From positions 28,424 to 92,423 of the forward strand of contig JAFALK010000009.1 of NCBI GenBank assembly GCA_019234295.1: a stretch of 64,000 nt of DNA, in the 5' to 3' direction. A program made the position numbers and the translations under genes. Shown one piece after another: positions 17,710-27,336 of this stretch (position 1 is the stretch's first letter; the number at the start of each line of letters is the position of its first letter). Source of the stretch: Roseateles sp. (GTDB lineage: Bacteria > Pseudomonadota > Gammaproteobacteria > Burkholderiales > Burkholderiaceae_C). The notes below the pieces were generated by a model. That model was not told where the DNA came from. It made no database searches and worked only from the letters and a program-made list of their open reading frames with translations.

Positions 17710-18761
17710 GGCGATTTGCAATTGTCTTCGCCGCGGCGCTGCTGACAGGCGGCGCCGCTCTGGCCGACGAAGACCCGCTGGACCTGCCATCCCAACCGAG
17801 CGAACTCGCGCCCATGCGGCCCATCACCGCCATCGCGCGGGCCGGCGACAGCGTCGTTGCGGTTGGCTCGCGGGGTCACGTGCTGCGCTCGAGCAACGGC
17901 GGTGGCAGTTGGACCCAGTCCCCGCTGCCCCTGAGCTCGGACCTCACGGCCGTGCAGTTCGTCAATGCGAAGACCGGCTACGCCGTCGGCCACGACGGCG
18001 TGGTGTTGCGCAGCGACGACGGCGGCGCCTCCTGGCGCAAGCTGCTCGACGGCCGCGCGGCCAACCAACTGCTGCTCGCCCACATGCGCTCGGTGGCGGA
18101 GGCCGGCGGCGAGACCGGACAACGGCTGCTTGCCGAGGCGCAGCGCGATGCCGACGCGGGGCCGGACAAGCCCTTCCTAGATCTCTTCTTCACCAGCGCC
18201 GAAAAAGGCTTCGTCGTCGGCGCCTACAACCTGATCTTCCGCACGGTCGACGGCGGAAAAAGCTGGCAGCCCTGGTTCGATCGCACCAACAACCCCAAGT
18301 TCTTCAACCTCTACGCCATCCGTCCCTGCGGCGACTCGCTGTGCATCGCGGGCGAGGCCGGCCTGCTGCTCAAGCTCGACGGCAAGGCTCAGCGCTTCCA
18401 GGCGCTGGCTTCGCCTTACGAGGGCAGCTTCTTCGGTCTGGTGGCCGCCAAGGCGGGCCTGATCGCCTTCGGCATGCGCGGCCACGCCTACCTGAGCAGC
18501 GACGAAGGCCGCAGCTGGCAGCCGCTCGACACCGGCCTGGGCGCCAGCATCACCGCCGGGGACGCGCTTCCGGACGGGCGCGTCGCGCTCGTCGACCAGG
18601 CCGGCAATCTGGCCCTGAGCCGCGACGGCGGCGAGAGCTTCACGCGCACGGCAACCCAGCCGCCCGCGCCCCTTTCGGCCGTGGCCTTCAACGGGTCCGC
18701 GCTGGTGCTGGGCAGCAGCCGCGGCCTAGGCACCCTCGATATTTCCAAGATCAAGCCATGA
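17706..18761 (+). CDS. Ycf48/BNR-repeat beta-propeller protein, exported
   Basis: A 351-residue protein with a signal peptide (FAIVFAAALLTGGAALADE) and several BNR-type Asp-box repeats (SSNGGGSWTQ, SDDGGASWRK, TVDGGKSWQPW, SSDEGRSWQPL, SRDGGESFTR), which build a beta-propeller similar to Ycf48. Such proteins often stand beside MMPL exporters and may serve as assembly or periplasmic partner factors. Its start overlaps the DUF1329 stop and its stop overlaps the exporter start, so it belongs to one operon. The biochemical role is unknown. Confidence 0.85.
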   Translation: MRRFAIVFAAALLTGGAALADEDPLDLPSQPSELAPMRPITAIARAGDSVVAVGSRGHVLRSSNGGGSWTQSPLPLSSDLTAVQFVNAKTGYAVGHDGVVLRSDDGGASWRKLLDGRAANQLLLAHMRSVAEAGGETGQRLLAEAQRDADAGPDKPFLDLFFTSAEKGFVVGAYNLIFRTVDGGKSWQPWFDRTNNPKFFNLYAIRPCGDSLCIAGEAGLLLKLDGKAQRFQALASPYEGSFFGLVAAKAGLIAFGMRGHAYLSSDEGRSWQPLDTGLGASITAGDALPDGRVALVDQAGNLALSRDGGESFTRTATQPPAPLSAVAFNGSALVLGSSRGLGTLDISKIKP

Positions 18762-21193
18762 GCACCCCAGGGGCCGACGCCGGCCACATGCCGGTCATGC
18801 GCGAACTGCGCGACTTTCCTCGCGAATCGGGCAATCTTCTGGAGCGCGCGGTGTTCAACCACCGCCGTTTGGTGCTGCTGGCCTGCCTGATCGCCACCCT
18901 TGCACTGGCCTTCTTCGCCACGCGCGTGCAGCTCAACGCAAGCTTCGAGAAGATGATCCCCACGGATCATCCGTACATCAAGAACTACCTGGACAACCGC
19001 AGTGAGCTGCGCGGCATGGGCAATATGCTGCGCGTGGTGGTCGAGAATCCTGGCGACGACGTGTTCGATCCGCGCTATCTCGACGCGCTCAAGCACATCA
19101 ACGACGAGCTCTACCTCGCTCCCGGCGTCGACCGCGCCTGGGTCAAATCGCTGTGGATGCCGGCCGTGCGCTGGACCGAGGTCACCGAGGAAGGCTTCCA
19201 GGGCGGCCCGGTCATGCCCGACAACTTCGACGGCTCGCCCGACAGCGTGCGGCGCCTTCGTGCCAATGCCACGCGCGCCGGCCTGGTGGGTTCCCTGGTA
19301 GCCAACGACTTCAAGTCCAGCGCCATCATGCTGCCCCTGCTCGACCGCATGCCCGATGGCGGCCGGCTCGACTACTGGAAGCTCTCGGCCACCATCGACG
19401 ACATCCGCGTCCGGTACGAAGCGGGCACGGCCGCCGACGGCAAGCCCGGGGGCGTGAAGATCCACGTGATCGGCTTCGCCAAGATCGTCGGCGAGCTGCT
19501 CAACGGGCTGCACCAAGTGATGCTGTACTTCGGCGTCGCCGCGCTGATCGCCGCGGCCCTGCTCTACGGCTACACGCGCTGCCTGCGCTCGACCGCGCTC
19601 GTGCTGGCCTGCTCGCTGGTGGCGGTGCTGTGGCAGATCGGCCTCGTCGCGGCGCTGGGCATCGAGCTCGATCCCTACTCCATTCTCGTGCCCTTCCTAG
19701 TCTTCGCCATCGGCGTGAGCCATGGCGCGCAGAAGATGAACGGCATCATGCAAGACGTCGGCCGTGGCACGCATCGGCTCGTCGCCGCACGCTACACCTT
19801 CCGCCGACTCTTCATGGCCGGCGTCACGGCCCTGCTGGCCGATGCGGTGGGCTTCGCCGTACTGGTGCTGATCCCCATCGCCGTGATCCGCGAGCTGGCG
19901 CTGACCGCCAGCATTGGCGTGGCCGTGCTGGTATTCACCAACCTGATCCTGCTGCCGGTGTTGCTGAGCTTCACCGGTGTGAGCTCCGGCGCGGCGGCGC
20001 GCAGCCTCAAGCTCGAGGAGGCCCAGGCCGAGGGGCGGCGCGGCGGCCTGTGGCGCTGGCTCGACCACTTCGCCGAGCGACGCTCCTGGGCCACCGCGGC
20101 GGTGGTGGGCGCGGCTGTACTGGTCGGCGCGGGCTATGCGGTGAGCCTCAGGCTGCAGGTCGGCGACCTGGACCCCGGCGCGCCCGAGCTGCGCCGCCAC
20201 TCGCGCTACAACCTCGACGACGCCTTTGTCGCCGCGCATTACGGGCTCTCCAGCGACGTCTTCGCCCTGATCGTGAAGACGCCCAAGGAAGGCTGCCTGC
20301 GCTATGACACGCTGACCCATGTAGACCGCCTGGCCTGGGAACTTCAGCAACTTCCCCAGGTGCGCGCCACCGTCGGCCTGCAGGACGTGGTGCGCCAGAT
20401 CACGGCCGGCAGCTTCGAGGGCAACCCAAAGTGGCTGACCATCAGCCGCAACCAGGACGTGCTGAACTATGGCGCTCAGCAGGCCACGGTCAACAACCCC
20501 GAGCTCTTCAACACCGAATGCTCGGTGATGCCGCTGATCGCCTACCTGACCGACCACAAGGCCGCGACGCTGGACGCGGTGCTGGGCACGGTGGAGCGCT
20601 TCACGCAGGCCCACCCGAGCGATCCGGCGAAGCTGCAGATCCTGCCCGCGGCCGGCCCGGCCGGCATCGAGGCCACCACCAACATCGTCGTGAAAGAGGC
20701 CAACCACACGATGCTGCTGTACGTCTACGCGGCCGTGATCGCGCTGTGCTTCGTGACCTTCCGCTCCTGGCGGGCGGTGCTGGTCGCGGTGATTCCGCTG
20801 GCCATCACCTCCATCCTTTGCGAGGCTTTGATGGTGCTGCTGGGCATCGGCGTCAAGGTCGCCACGCTGCCCGTGATCGCACTAGGCGTGGGCATCGGAG
20901 TGGACTACGCGCTGTACCTGCTCTCCGTCCAGCTCGCCGGCCAGCGTCGCGGGCTCCCGCTGGCGCGCGCCTATGGCGACGCCGTGATGTTCACCGGCCG
21001 CGTCGTCGCCCTTGTCGGCGTGACCCTGGCCGCAGGCGTCATCACCTGGGCCTTCTCGCCCATCAAGTTCCAGGCCGATATGGGCATCCTGCTGACTTTC
21101 ATGTTCGTCTGGAACATGGTCGGCGCCCTCGTCCTGATCCCCGCCCTCTCGCATTTCCTACTGGGCGACAAGCATTTCAAGGTACGCACATGA
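18758..21193 (+). CDS. MMPL/RND-family hydrophobic-substrate transporter
   Basis: An 811-residue RND-superfamily protein with two MMPL-type halves. The first has a helix near residue 40 (VLLACLIATLALAFFATRV), a large periplasmic loop, then five helices from about 250 to 410. The second half repeats this from about 440, ending with LLTFMFVWNMVGALVLIPAL. The conserved GVGIGVDYALYL stretch of the MMPL family is present. This type moves lipids, sterols or other hydrophobic molecules and is driven by proton motive force. The direction here (uptake or export) cannot be decided. The start (ATG 18758) and the stop both overlap neighbours by four bases. Confidence 0.9.
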   Translation: MSTPGADAGHMPVMRELRDFPRESGNLLERAVFNHRRLVLLACLIATLALAFFATRVQLNASFEKMIPTDHPYIKNYLDNRSELRGMGNMLRVVVENPGDDVFDPRYLDALKHINDELYLAPGVDRAWVKSLWMPAVRWTEVTEEGFQGGPVMPDNFDGSPDSVRRLRANATRAGLVGSLVANDFKSSAIMLPLLDRMPDGGRLDYWKLSATIDDIRVRYEAGTAADGKPGGVKIHVIGFAKIVGELLNGLHQVMLYFGVAALIAAALLYGYTRCLRSTALVLACSLVAVLWQIGLVAALGIELDPYSILVPFLVFAIGVSHGAQKMNGIMQDVGRGTHRLVAARYTFRRLFMAGVTALLADAVGFAVLVLIPIAVIRELALTASIGVAVLVFTNLILLPVLLSFTGVSSGAAARSLKLEEAQAEGRRGGLWRWLDHFAERRSWATAAVVGAAVLVGAGYAVSLRLQVGDLDPGAPELRRHSRYNLDDAFVAAHYGLSSDVFALIVKTPKEGCLRYDTLTHVDRLAWELQQLPQVRATVGLQDVVRQITAGSFEGNPKWLTISRNQDVLNYGAQQATVNNPELFNTECSVMPLIAYLTDHKAATLDAVLGTVERFTQAHPSDPAKLQILPAAGPAGIEATTNIVVKEANHTMLLYVYAAVIALCFVTFRSWRAVLVAVIPLAITSILCEALMVLLGIGVKVATLPVIALGVGIGVDYALYLLSVQLAGQRRGLPLARAYGDAVMFTGRVVALVGVTLAAGVITWAFSPIKFQADMGILLTFMFVWNMVGALVLIPALSHFLLGDKHFKVRT

Positions 21194-22827
21194 ACGGACA
21201 GATGCAGCAGCCGCCGCTGCTGATCTCGAACCTACTGATACACGCGGAACGCCATCATGGTGAGCAGGAGGTCGTCTCCCGTCGTGTCGAGGGCGACATC
21301 CATCGCACCACTTACCGCGAGCTGGCGGCGCGTGCGCGGCGCATGGCCAACGCGCTCAAGACCCTGGGCATCGGGCAGGGCCAGCGCGTCGCCACGCTGG
21401 CCTGGAACGGCTACCGCCACATGGAGCTTTACTACGCAGTCTCGGGTTCCGGCGCCGTGCTGCATACGCTGAATCCGCGCCTGCATGCGGACTGGCTCGT
21501 CTACATCATCGAGCATGCCGAAGACCAGATCGTCTTCTTCGACATGAGCTTCCTGCCGCTGATCCAGGCCATCGCGCCGCGCCTGAAGTGCGTGAAGACC
21601 TTCGTGGCCCTCAGCGATCCGGACAACATGGCCGGCACCGACCTGCCAGGCCTGCTGTGCTACGAAGACCTGATCGCCACCCACGGCGACCAGTTCGACT
21701 GGCCCGCGCTCGACGAGAATGCGGCCTCCAGCCTCTGCTACACCAGCGGCACCACCGGCAATCCCAAGGGCGTGCTCTACAGCCACCGCTCAACGCTGCT
21801 GCACGCTTTTTCCGCGGCGCTGCCAGACGCGCTGAACTGCTCGGCCCGCGATGCCATCCTCCCGGTGGTGCCCATGTTCCACGTCAACGCCTGGGGGCTG
21901 CCCTACATCGCGTGCATGGTCGGCGCCAAGCTGGTGTTTCCCGGTCCATCGCTGGACGGCAAGTCCCTGTACGAACTCTTCGAGACCGAAGGAGTCACCC
22001 TGTCGGCCGGGGTGCCCACGGTCTGGCAGGCGCTGCTCGCCCATGTCGAAGGCAAGGCACTGAGTTTCTCGACGATGAAGCGCACAGTGATCGGCGGCTC
22101 GGCCTGCCCGCCCGCCATGATGCGCGCCTTCCAGGACAAGCATGGCGTCGCGGTCCTGCATGCCTGGGGCATGACAGAAACGAGCCCACTGGGCACGATC
22201 TGCACGTTCAAGCCCTCGCAGCTCGCCCTGTCGCTGGAAGAGCGCTATGCGATCCAGGCCAAGCAAGGCCGCGCCGTGTTCGGCGTCGACATCAAGATCG
22301 TCGGCGACGACGGCGCGGAACTGCCGTGGGACGGCCAGTCCAGCGGCGACCTGCTGGTGAGAGGGCCATGGGTGGTTTCGGAATACATGCGGGGCGAAGG
22401 TGGCAACCCGTTGCGGGACGCCAATGGCAAGAGCTGGTTCCCCACGGGAGACGTGGCAACGATAGACGCCCATGGCTTCATGCAAATCACCGACCGGGCC
22501 AAGGACGTCATCAAGTCCGGCGGCGAATGGATCGGGTCCATCGATCTCGAGAACATCGCCATGGCCCACCCGGCCGTGGCGATGGCGGCCTGCATTGCCG
22601 TGCCGCACCCGAAATGGGACGAGCGTCCGCTACTCGTCGTGGTGAAGAAGACCGGCGCCCAGCTCACGCGCGAGGAACTGATCTCGTTCTACGACGGAAA
22701 GATCGCCAAGTGGTGGACGCCCAACGACGTGGTCTTCGTCGACGCCATTCCGCTGGGTGCGACGGGAAAGATGCTGAAGCAGCGCCTGCGCGAGCAGTTC
22801 AAGGACCACGTGCTGCCCGCAGCCTGA
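21190..22827 (+). CDS. Acyl-CoA synthetase (long-chain fatty-acid-CoA ligase family)
   Basis: A 545-residue ANL-superfamily ligase that activates a carboxylic acid through an acyl-adenylate to its CoA thioester. The P-loop is [12 protein letters not shown] near residue 180, followed by the conserved [37 protein letters not shown] and the C-terminal catalytic lysine in GATGKMLKQ. The usual length and all motifs are present. It is coupled to the transporter by an ATGA overlap, consistent with vectorial uptake and activation of a lipophilic acid. The thiolase at 9295 would act later in the same route. Confidence 0.93.
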   Translation: MNGQMQQPPLLISNLLIHAERHHGEQEVVSRRVEGDIHRTTYRELAARARRMANALKTLGIGQGQRVATLAWNGYRHMELYYAVSGSGAVLHTLNPRLHADWLVYIIEHAEDQIVFFDMSFLPLIQAIAPRLKCVKTFVALSDPDNMAGTDLPGLLCYEDLIATHGDQFDWPALDENAASSLCYTSGTTGNPKGVLYSHRSTLLHAFSAALPDALNCSARDAILPVVPMFHVNAWGLPYIACMVGAKLVFPGPSLDGKSLYELFETEGVTLSAGVPTVWQALLAHVEGKALSFSTMKRTVIGGSACPPAMMRAFQDKHGVAVLHAWGMTETSPLGTICTFKPSQLALSLEERYAIQAKQGRAVFGVDIKIVGDDGAELPWDGQSSGDLLVRGPWVVSEYMRGEGGNPLRDANGKSWFPTGDVATIDAHGFMQITDRAKDVIKSGGEWIGSIDLENIAMAHPAVAMAACIAVPHPKWDERPLLVVVKKTGAQLTREELISFYDGKIAKWWTPNDVVFVDAIPLGATGKMLKQRLREQFKDHVLPAA

Positions 22828-22848
22828 CAGAAACCGGAGATACCTTCC

Positions 22849-24642
22849 ATGAATCGATACCGCATCACCGCGTCGACCTTCGGCGCGGCCCTCCTTGCAG
22901 CGGCCTCGTGCGCCCAGGCCGGAACGATCGCCGGCACCGTGACAACCGCCGGCCAGCCGCTGGCCGGCGCCATGGTGACCGCCTTCGACGGCGCGCAGAA
23001 GCGCCGCGATACCGTCTACACCGACGCGCTGGGAAATTACACGCTGAACGTCGACTTCGGCGGGAAGTTGACCCTGCGCGCGCGCGCGCCGTATTTCAAG
23101 GACGCCACGCAAGACATCACCCTCGCTGTCAACGCGAAGGCGACGCAGGTATTCAATCTCGAGCGCCACAGCGTAGCCGAAGAGTTGTCGGTCAGCCTTC
23201 CGGCCTCTGCCCACCTGACCACGCTACCTTGGCCCAGCCACGACACGCGCGCCGCTTTCATCAGCCAATGCAACTATTGCCATCAGGTTGGCAATGCCCT
23301 GACGCGTGCGCCAAAGGATGAGGCGGGCTGGAAGCAGACCGTGACCCGCATGGAGGGCTACTTCGCAGCGCTCACACCTCAGGAGGAAAAGGACATCACC
23401 CAAGTGCTGGCCAAGGGTTTCGATGGAAAGCCGGTCGCGGCCAAGGAGCTGTATCCCTCCCAGCCCGAGGTGGCCAGCGCGAAAGTCAAGGAATGGGTCG
23501 TCGGCGACGCCATGAGCTTCATTCACGATGCGGACGTCGGCGAGGACGAGCGCATGTACGGATCGGACGAAGGGCACGACCTGATCTGGGTGTTGGACCG
23601 ATCAACGGGGCAGATCACGCAGAACAAGCTTCCGGATATCGATCTGCCCGAGGGCGGAGTCTTTTCCGGCGTCCAGCTGCCCATCGGCGTGTTCACCGGC
23701 AAGCATGGACCGCACAGCATGGCGCAGGCCAAAGACGGCAAGTTTTGGATCACCAACGCACTTTCTTCCACGCTGGCTTCCTTCGATCCGGTAACGAAGA
23801 AGTTCAAGCTCTACGAACTGGGACGTACGCATCTATATCCGCACACGGTCCGCATCGACAAGGAAGGCATCGTCTGGTTCACGATCACGGCCTCCAATGA
23901 GGTGGGGCGTTTCGATCCGAAGACCGAGAAGTTCACGGCCATCCAGCTCCCTCACGGCTTCTGGCAGGGGGTGACCGACTACATGTTTCCCTACATCCTC
24001 AAGATCGGATCGCTATTCCCGAAGCAAAACTTCCAGCTTGGCGTGGCACATCATCGCTGGGCAAATGTGGGACGGGGCGCCTTCGCGTTTCCCTACGGCA
24101 TCGACGTGAATCCGGTGGACGGTTCGATCTGGTACGCGAAGTTGTACGCCCACAAGATCGGCCGCATCGATCCCAAGACATTGGCCATCACTGAATACGA
24201 CACGCCGCTAAAGGGACCGCGCCGCCTGCGCTTTGACAAGTCGGGCATCCTGTGGATCCCCTCCTTCGATGAGGGTGGCCTGATGAAGTTCGATTCCAAG
24301 ACCGCTCGCTTTCAGACCTTCAAGCTGCCCTTGCTGGCCCACAACGAGTACGAGGTGCCCTACGCGCTGAACGTGCATCCGAAAACCGGCGACGTCTGGA
24401 TCACCTCGAACATGTCCGATCGCATCTTCCGCTTCGACCCCAAGACGGAGACCTTCGTCACCTACGCGATGCCCACGCGCGTGACTTGGCTGCGCGATCT
24501 GGTGTTCGCCAAGGACGGCGGCATCTGCTCAAGCTCCTCGAACCTGCCGGCGTACGGCATCGAAGGAGGACTGGCGTCCTTCATCTGCCTGTATCCCGAT
24601 GGCGAAAAACCCGTGACCACTGCCTCGGTCGCGAAGAACTGA
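22849..24642 (+). CDS. Exported haem-c / beta-propeller hybrid protein
   Basis: A 597-residue protein with a signal peptide (ALLAAASCAQAG), then an N-terminal carboxypeptidase-regulatory-like Ig domain (about 25-105: GTIAGTVTTAGQPLAGAMV), a single c-type haem motif C-N-Y-C-H near residue 144, and a C-terminal propeller of Vgb (streptogramin lyase-like) repeats (about 220-580: ITNALSSTLASFDPVTKKF, VRIDKEGIVWFT, FDVGR-like and DRIFRFDPKTETF). Haem plus propeller suggests a periplasmic electron-transfer dehydrogenase or sensor, but no catalytic residue of a known enzyme stands out. It lies in the island's catabolic run after the ligase. Confidence 0.8.
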   Translation: MNRYRITASTFGAALLAAASCAQAGTIAGTVTTAGQPLAGAMVTAFDGAQKRRDTVYTDALGNYTLNVDFGGKLTLRARAPYFKDATQDITLAVNAKATQVFNLERHSVAEELSVSLPASAHLTTLPWPSHDTRAAFISQCNYCHQVGNALTRAPKDEAGWKQTVTRMEGYFAALTPQEEKDITQVLAKGFDGKPVAAKELYPSQPEVASAKVKEWVVGDAMSFIHDADVGEDERMYGSDEGHDLIWVLDRSTGQITQNKLPDIDLPEGGVFSGVQLPIGVFTGKHGPHSMAQAKDGKFWITNALSSTLASFDPVTKKFKLYELGRTHLYPHTVRIDKEGIVWFTITASNEVGRFDPKTEKFTAIQLPHGFWQGVTDYMFPYILKIGSLFPKQNFQLGVAHHRWANVGRGAFAFPYGIDVNPVDGSIWYAKLYAHKIGRIDPKTLAITEYDTPLKGPRRLRFDKSGILWIPSFDEGGLMKFDSKTARFQTFKLPLLAHNEYEVPYALNVHPKTGDVWITSNMSDRIFRFDPKTETFVTYAMPTRVTWLRDLVFAKDGGICSSSSNLPAYGIEGGLASFICLYPDGEKPVTTASVAKN

Positions 24643-24655
24643 AAGGGAATCAGCC

Positions 24656-24991
24656 ATGCAAACCTTCCTGATGGTCGCTCTGATCGTCGTCCTGATGTCA
24701 CCGCTGCTGGTGTTCTGCGGCCTGCCCCTTATCGCCGCGGCGGTCCTGTTCCACCGGCTCACGCCGCTGTGGCTGGGCGAGCGCAGCCGCCGATTGATCG
24801 CCTGCGGCATTGCCGCTCTTGGCGTGGCCCCGGCCTTTGACCAGTTCTGGATGCCTAAGAACATCTACCTGTGCTGGCTGGACGGTGACTCGGTAGAGCC
24901 TTGGTTCGCGCTGGCCTCGTTTTTCGTCACGTGGCTTGTGGTGACGCTGATCACTGCCGTGCCGTTCCGCGGCCGCCGTCAATACGCATGA
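24656..24991 (+). CDS. Small membrane protein, unknown
   Basis: 111 residues with three hydrophobic helices (FLMVALIVVLMSPLLVFCGLPLIAAAV, then a segment near ACGIAALGVAPAF, and FALASFFVTWLVVTLITAV). It begins 13 bp after the propeller gene and precedes the aldehyde dehydrogenase by 25 bp, so it lies in the operon. It may anchor or serve the upstream haem protein; no family was recognised. Confidence 0.65.
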   Translation: MQTFLMVALIVVLMSPLLVFCGLPLIAAAVLFHRLTPLWLGERSRRLIACGIAALGVAPAFDQFWMPKNIYLCWLDGDSVEPWFALASFFVTWLVVTLITAVPFRGRRQYA

Positions 24992-25016
24992 ATCATCGCA
25001 ACGAGGAGATGACCCA

Positions 25017-26465
25017 ATGAGCGACAACACCTTCGATGCCGACATGCCTGCACGAATCACCCACGTCTTCGCAGCGCAGGAGCGTGCGTTCCATGCGCAC
25101 CCGTCTCCGAGTGCCGAGGAACGCCGCTCGATGCTGCGCGCGCTGAAGAAGCAGCTGTCCCGCTACCAGGACGTGCTCGGCGAGGCGATCGAAGCGGATT
25201 TCGGTGCACGCGCGCGCTCCGAAACCAAGATGCTGGACATCCTCCCGACAGTCCTGGAGATCAACCACGCCATCCAGCATCTGTCGCGCTGGATGAAGCC
25301 GAGCAGGCGATCGACCGAACTGCTTTTCCTCGGCAATCGGCTGCGCGTGTGTTACCAGCCCAAGGGCGTGGTCGGCGTGATCGCCACTTGGAATTTTCCG
25401 GTCTACCTTTCGATGGGGCCGCTCGCCGCCGCCCTGGCTGCGGGCAATCGCGTGATGGTGAAGATGCCCGAGACGACGCCGGCCACCAACGCGGTGCTCA
25501 AGCGCATGCTGGCCGAGGTATTCAGCGAAGACCAGGTGGCGCTGGTCGGTGAAGAACTCGGCGATCCCGCCACCTTCACCGCGCTGCCCTTCCATCACAT
25601 CGTCTTCACGGGATCTCCGGCGGTCGGACGCATCGTGATGCGCCAGGCTGCCGCCAACCTGACGCCGGTGACGCTTGAGCTGGGCGGGAAATCTCCGGCG
25701 CTGCTGCTGCGGGACTATTCGGTGCGCGATGCTGCCAAGCGCATCGTGCACGGCAAGGGCACCAATGGCGGCCAGATCTGCGTGGCGCCCGACTATGCGC
25801 TGGTTCCTCGCGAGAGCCTTGCCGAGTTTGTCGAGGCCGCCAAGCTTGGATTCGAGAAGCTGTACGGCCGCTCGACCCAGGGCAACCCGGACTACACCGC
25901 GGTGGCGAGCGAGCGGCATGCGGCACGCATCCGGAGCCTGCTCGACGACGCGCTGTCCAAGGGTGCGCAAATCACTCCGTGCGCCTCGCCGACCGCTGGC
26001 CGGCAGATGCCGATCCACATCGTCACTCAGGTCACCGACCAGATGGCGCTGATGAACGAAGAGATCTTCGGCCCCATCCTGCCCGTTGTCCCCTACGACA
26101 GCGTGGAGCAAGCCATCGACTACATCCGCGCTCGCCCGCGGCCGCTAGCTTTGTACTGCTTCAGCCACGACACCTCCGCGCGAGAACAGGTGTTGTCGAA
26201 CACGCACTCGGGCGGCGTCACGATCAATGACTGGGGTTGGCACGTCGTCAACCACGATGCGCCCTTCGGTGGCATCGGCAACTCGGGCATGGGCAACTAT
26301 CACGGCAAGGAGGGCTTCCGGGAGCTCTCGCACGCTCGCACGGTGTTCAGGCGCCGGCGCTGGTTCCCCATCGACCTGTTCTACCCGCCGTACGGCAATC
26401 TCGTCCAGCGCCTGTCGCTGGGGCTGTTCATCGGTCGCGGCGATTCCAGCCTGAAGGCTCGATAA
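25017..26465 (+). CDS. Aldehyde dehydrogenase (coniferyl-aldehyde dehydrogenase-like)
   Basis: A 482-residue NAD(P)-dependent aldehyde dehydrogenase of the class 3/coniferyl type (no long N-terminal extension, hydrophobic C-terminal tail). The catalytic cysteine is in NGGQICVAPDY near residue 254, the general-base glutamate in LELGGKSPALL near 221, and the NAD site follows IATWNFPVYLSMGPLAAALAAGN. The C-terminus (RRRWFPIDLFYPPYGNLVQRL) is amphipathic and membrane-directed, as in fatty-aldehyde dehydrogenases. The AACGAGGAG-like site before ATG 25017 supports the start. It would oxidise an aldehyde intermediate of the island's pathway to a carboxylic acid for the ligase. Confidence 0.9.
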   Translation: MSDNTFDADMPARITHVFAAQERAFHAHPSPSAEERRSMLRALKKQLSRYQDVLGEAIEADFGARARSETKMLDILPTVLEINHAIQHLSRWMKPSRRSTELLFLGNRLRVCYQPKGVVGVIATWNFPVYLSMGPLAAALAAGNRVMVKMPETTPATNAVLKRMLAEVFSEDQVALVGEELGDPATFTALPFHHIVFTGSPAVGRIVMRQAAANLTPVTLELGGKSPALLLRDYSVRDAAKRIVHGKGTNGGQICVAPDYALVPRESLAEFVEAAKLGFEKLYGRSTQGNPDYTAVASERHAARIRSLLDDALSKGAQITPCASPTAGRQMPIHIVTQVTDQMALMNEEIFGPILPVVPYDSVEQAIDYIRARPRPLALYCFSHDTSAREQVLSNTHSGGVTINDWGWHVVNHDAPFGGIGNSGMGNYHGKEGFRELSHARTVFRRRRWFPIDLFYPPYGNLVQRLSLGLFIGRGDSSLKAR

Positions 26466-26487
26466 ATGAAACCGCCCCGGAAACATC

Positions 26488-27309
26488 ATGAACAGCTTGC
26501 TGACACCCAAACGCATCACCGTCAACGGACTGGCGTTCAACGTCCTCGTTGAGGGAGAAGGCCCCGACGTGCTGCTCGTCCACGGTTTTCCGGATTCGCA
26601 CGACGTATGGCGCAAGCAGATCCCTGCCCTTGTTGCGGCCGGCTATCGCGTGATAGCCCCCGACACCCGCGGCTGCGGTGACTCCGAGATCGCACCTGGC
26701 GTGAGCGATTACGGGCTCGGCATACTGGTCTCGGACCTCGCCGGCATCCTCGATGCGCTGGGCATCGACAAGGTGCGCCTGGTCGGCCACGACTGGGGCG
26801 CGGCGATCGGCTGGGCTTTTTGCATGCGTCATCCGCAGCGCGTCGATCGCTATGCAGCGCTGTCCGTCGGCCATCTGACGGCTTATGCACGCGGGTCTCT
26901 GGTCCAAAAGCTCAAGGCCTGGTACGTGCTGATGTTCCAGCTGCCCGGCCTGGCCGAGTGGGTGATCCGCGCGTGGAACTGGCGCTTCTTGCGCGCCTTC
27001 ACCGGGTTCGCGGAGGAATGGCCGGGCTGGCGCCGCCGCGCCGAGCGCCCCGGGAGGCTGACCGCAGGTCTCAACTACTACCGGGCGAATCGAAGCCTGG
27101 TGCTGGGGCGCCGCCTGCCCGACGTGCCCGTGCCCGTGATGGGCGTCTTCAGCACCGGCGACCGATTCCTGGACGAGCGCCAGATGATGGACTCGGCGCG
27201 CTATGTGCGCGGCCCGTGGCGCTACGAGCGCATCGAAGGCGTCTGCCACTGGCTCCAGTTGGAAGCCCCTGAGCGCGTCAATGCGCTGCTGCTGGACTTC
27301 TTCCGCTGA
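26488..27309 (+). CDS. Alpha/beta hydrolase, epoxide-hydrolase-like
   Basis: A 273-residue alpha/beta hydrolase. The oxyanion motif is HGFPDSHD, the nucleophile elbow is GHDWGAAIG with aspartate near residue 103, and the catalytic histidine is in GVCHWLQLEAPE near the end. An Asp nucleophile in H-D-W-G context is typical of epoxide hydrolases and haloalkane dehalogenases rather than esterases. It sits 22 bp after the aldehyde dehydrogenase. It may open an epoxide made by an oxygenase not seen in this window. Confidence 0.87.
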   Translation: MNSLLTPKRITVNGLAFNVLVEGEGPDVLLVHGFPDSHDVWRKQIPALVAAGYRVIAPDTRGCGDSEIAPGVSDYGLGILVSDLAGILDALGIDKVRLVGHDWGAAIGWAFCMRHPQRVDRYAALSVGHLTAYARGSLVQKLKAWYVLMFQLPGLAEWVIRAWNWRFLRAFTGFAEEWPGWRRRAERPGRLTAGLNYYRANRSLVLGRRLPDVPVPVMGVFSTGDRFLDERQMMDSARYVRGPWRYERIEGVCHWLQLEAPERVNALLLDFFR

Positions 27310-27336
27310 CCCCATCGCCCCAACGCAAAGGACTTC

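Noticed and set aside
20431..21189. Plus-strand frame upstream of and overlapping the ligase in the transporter
   Set aside because: Only the part from ATG 21190 is the ligase; the upstream part is the shadow of the MMPL gene and is Arg/Gly-rich.
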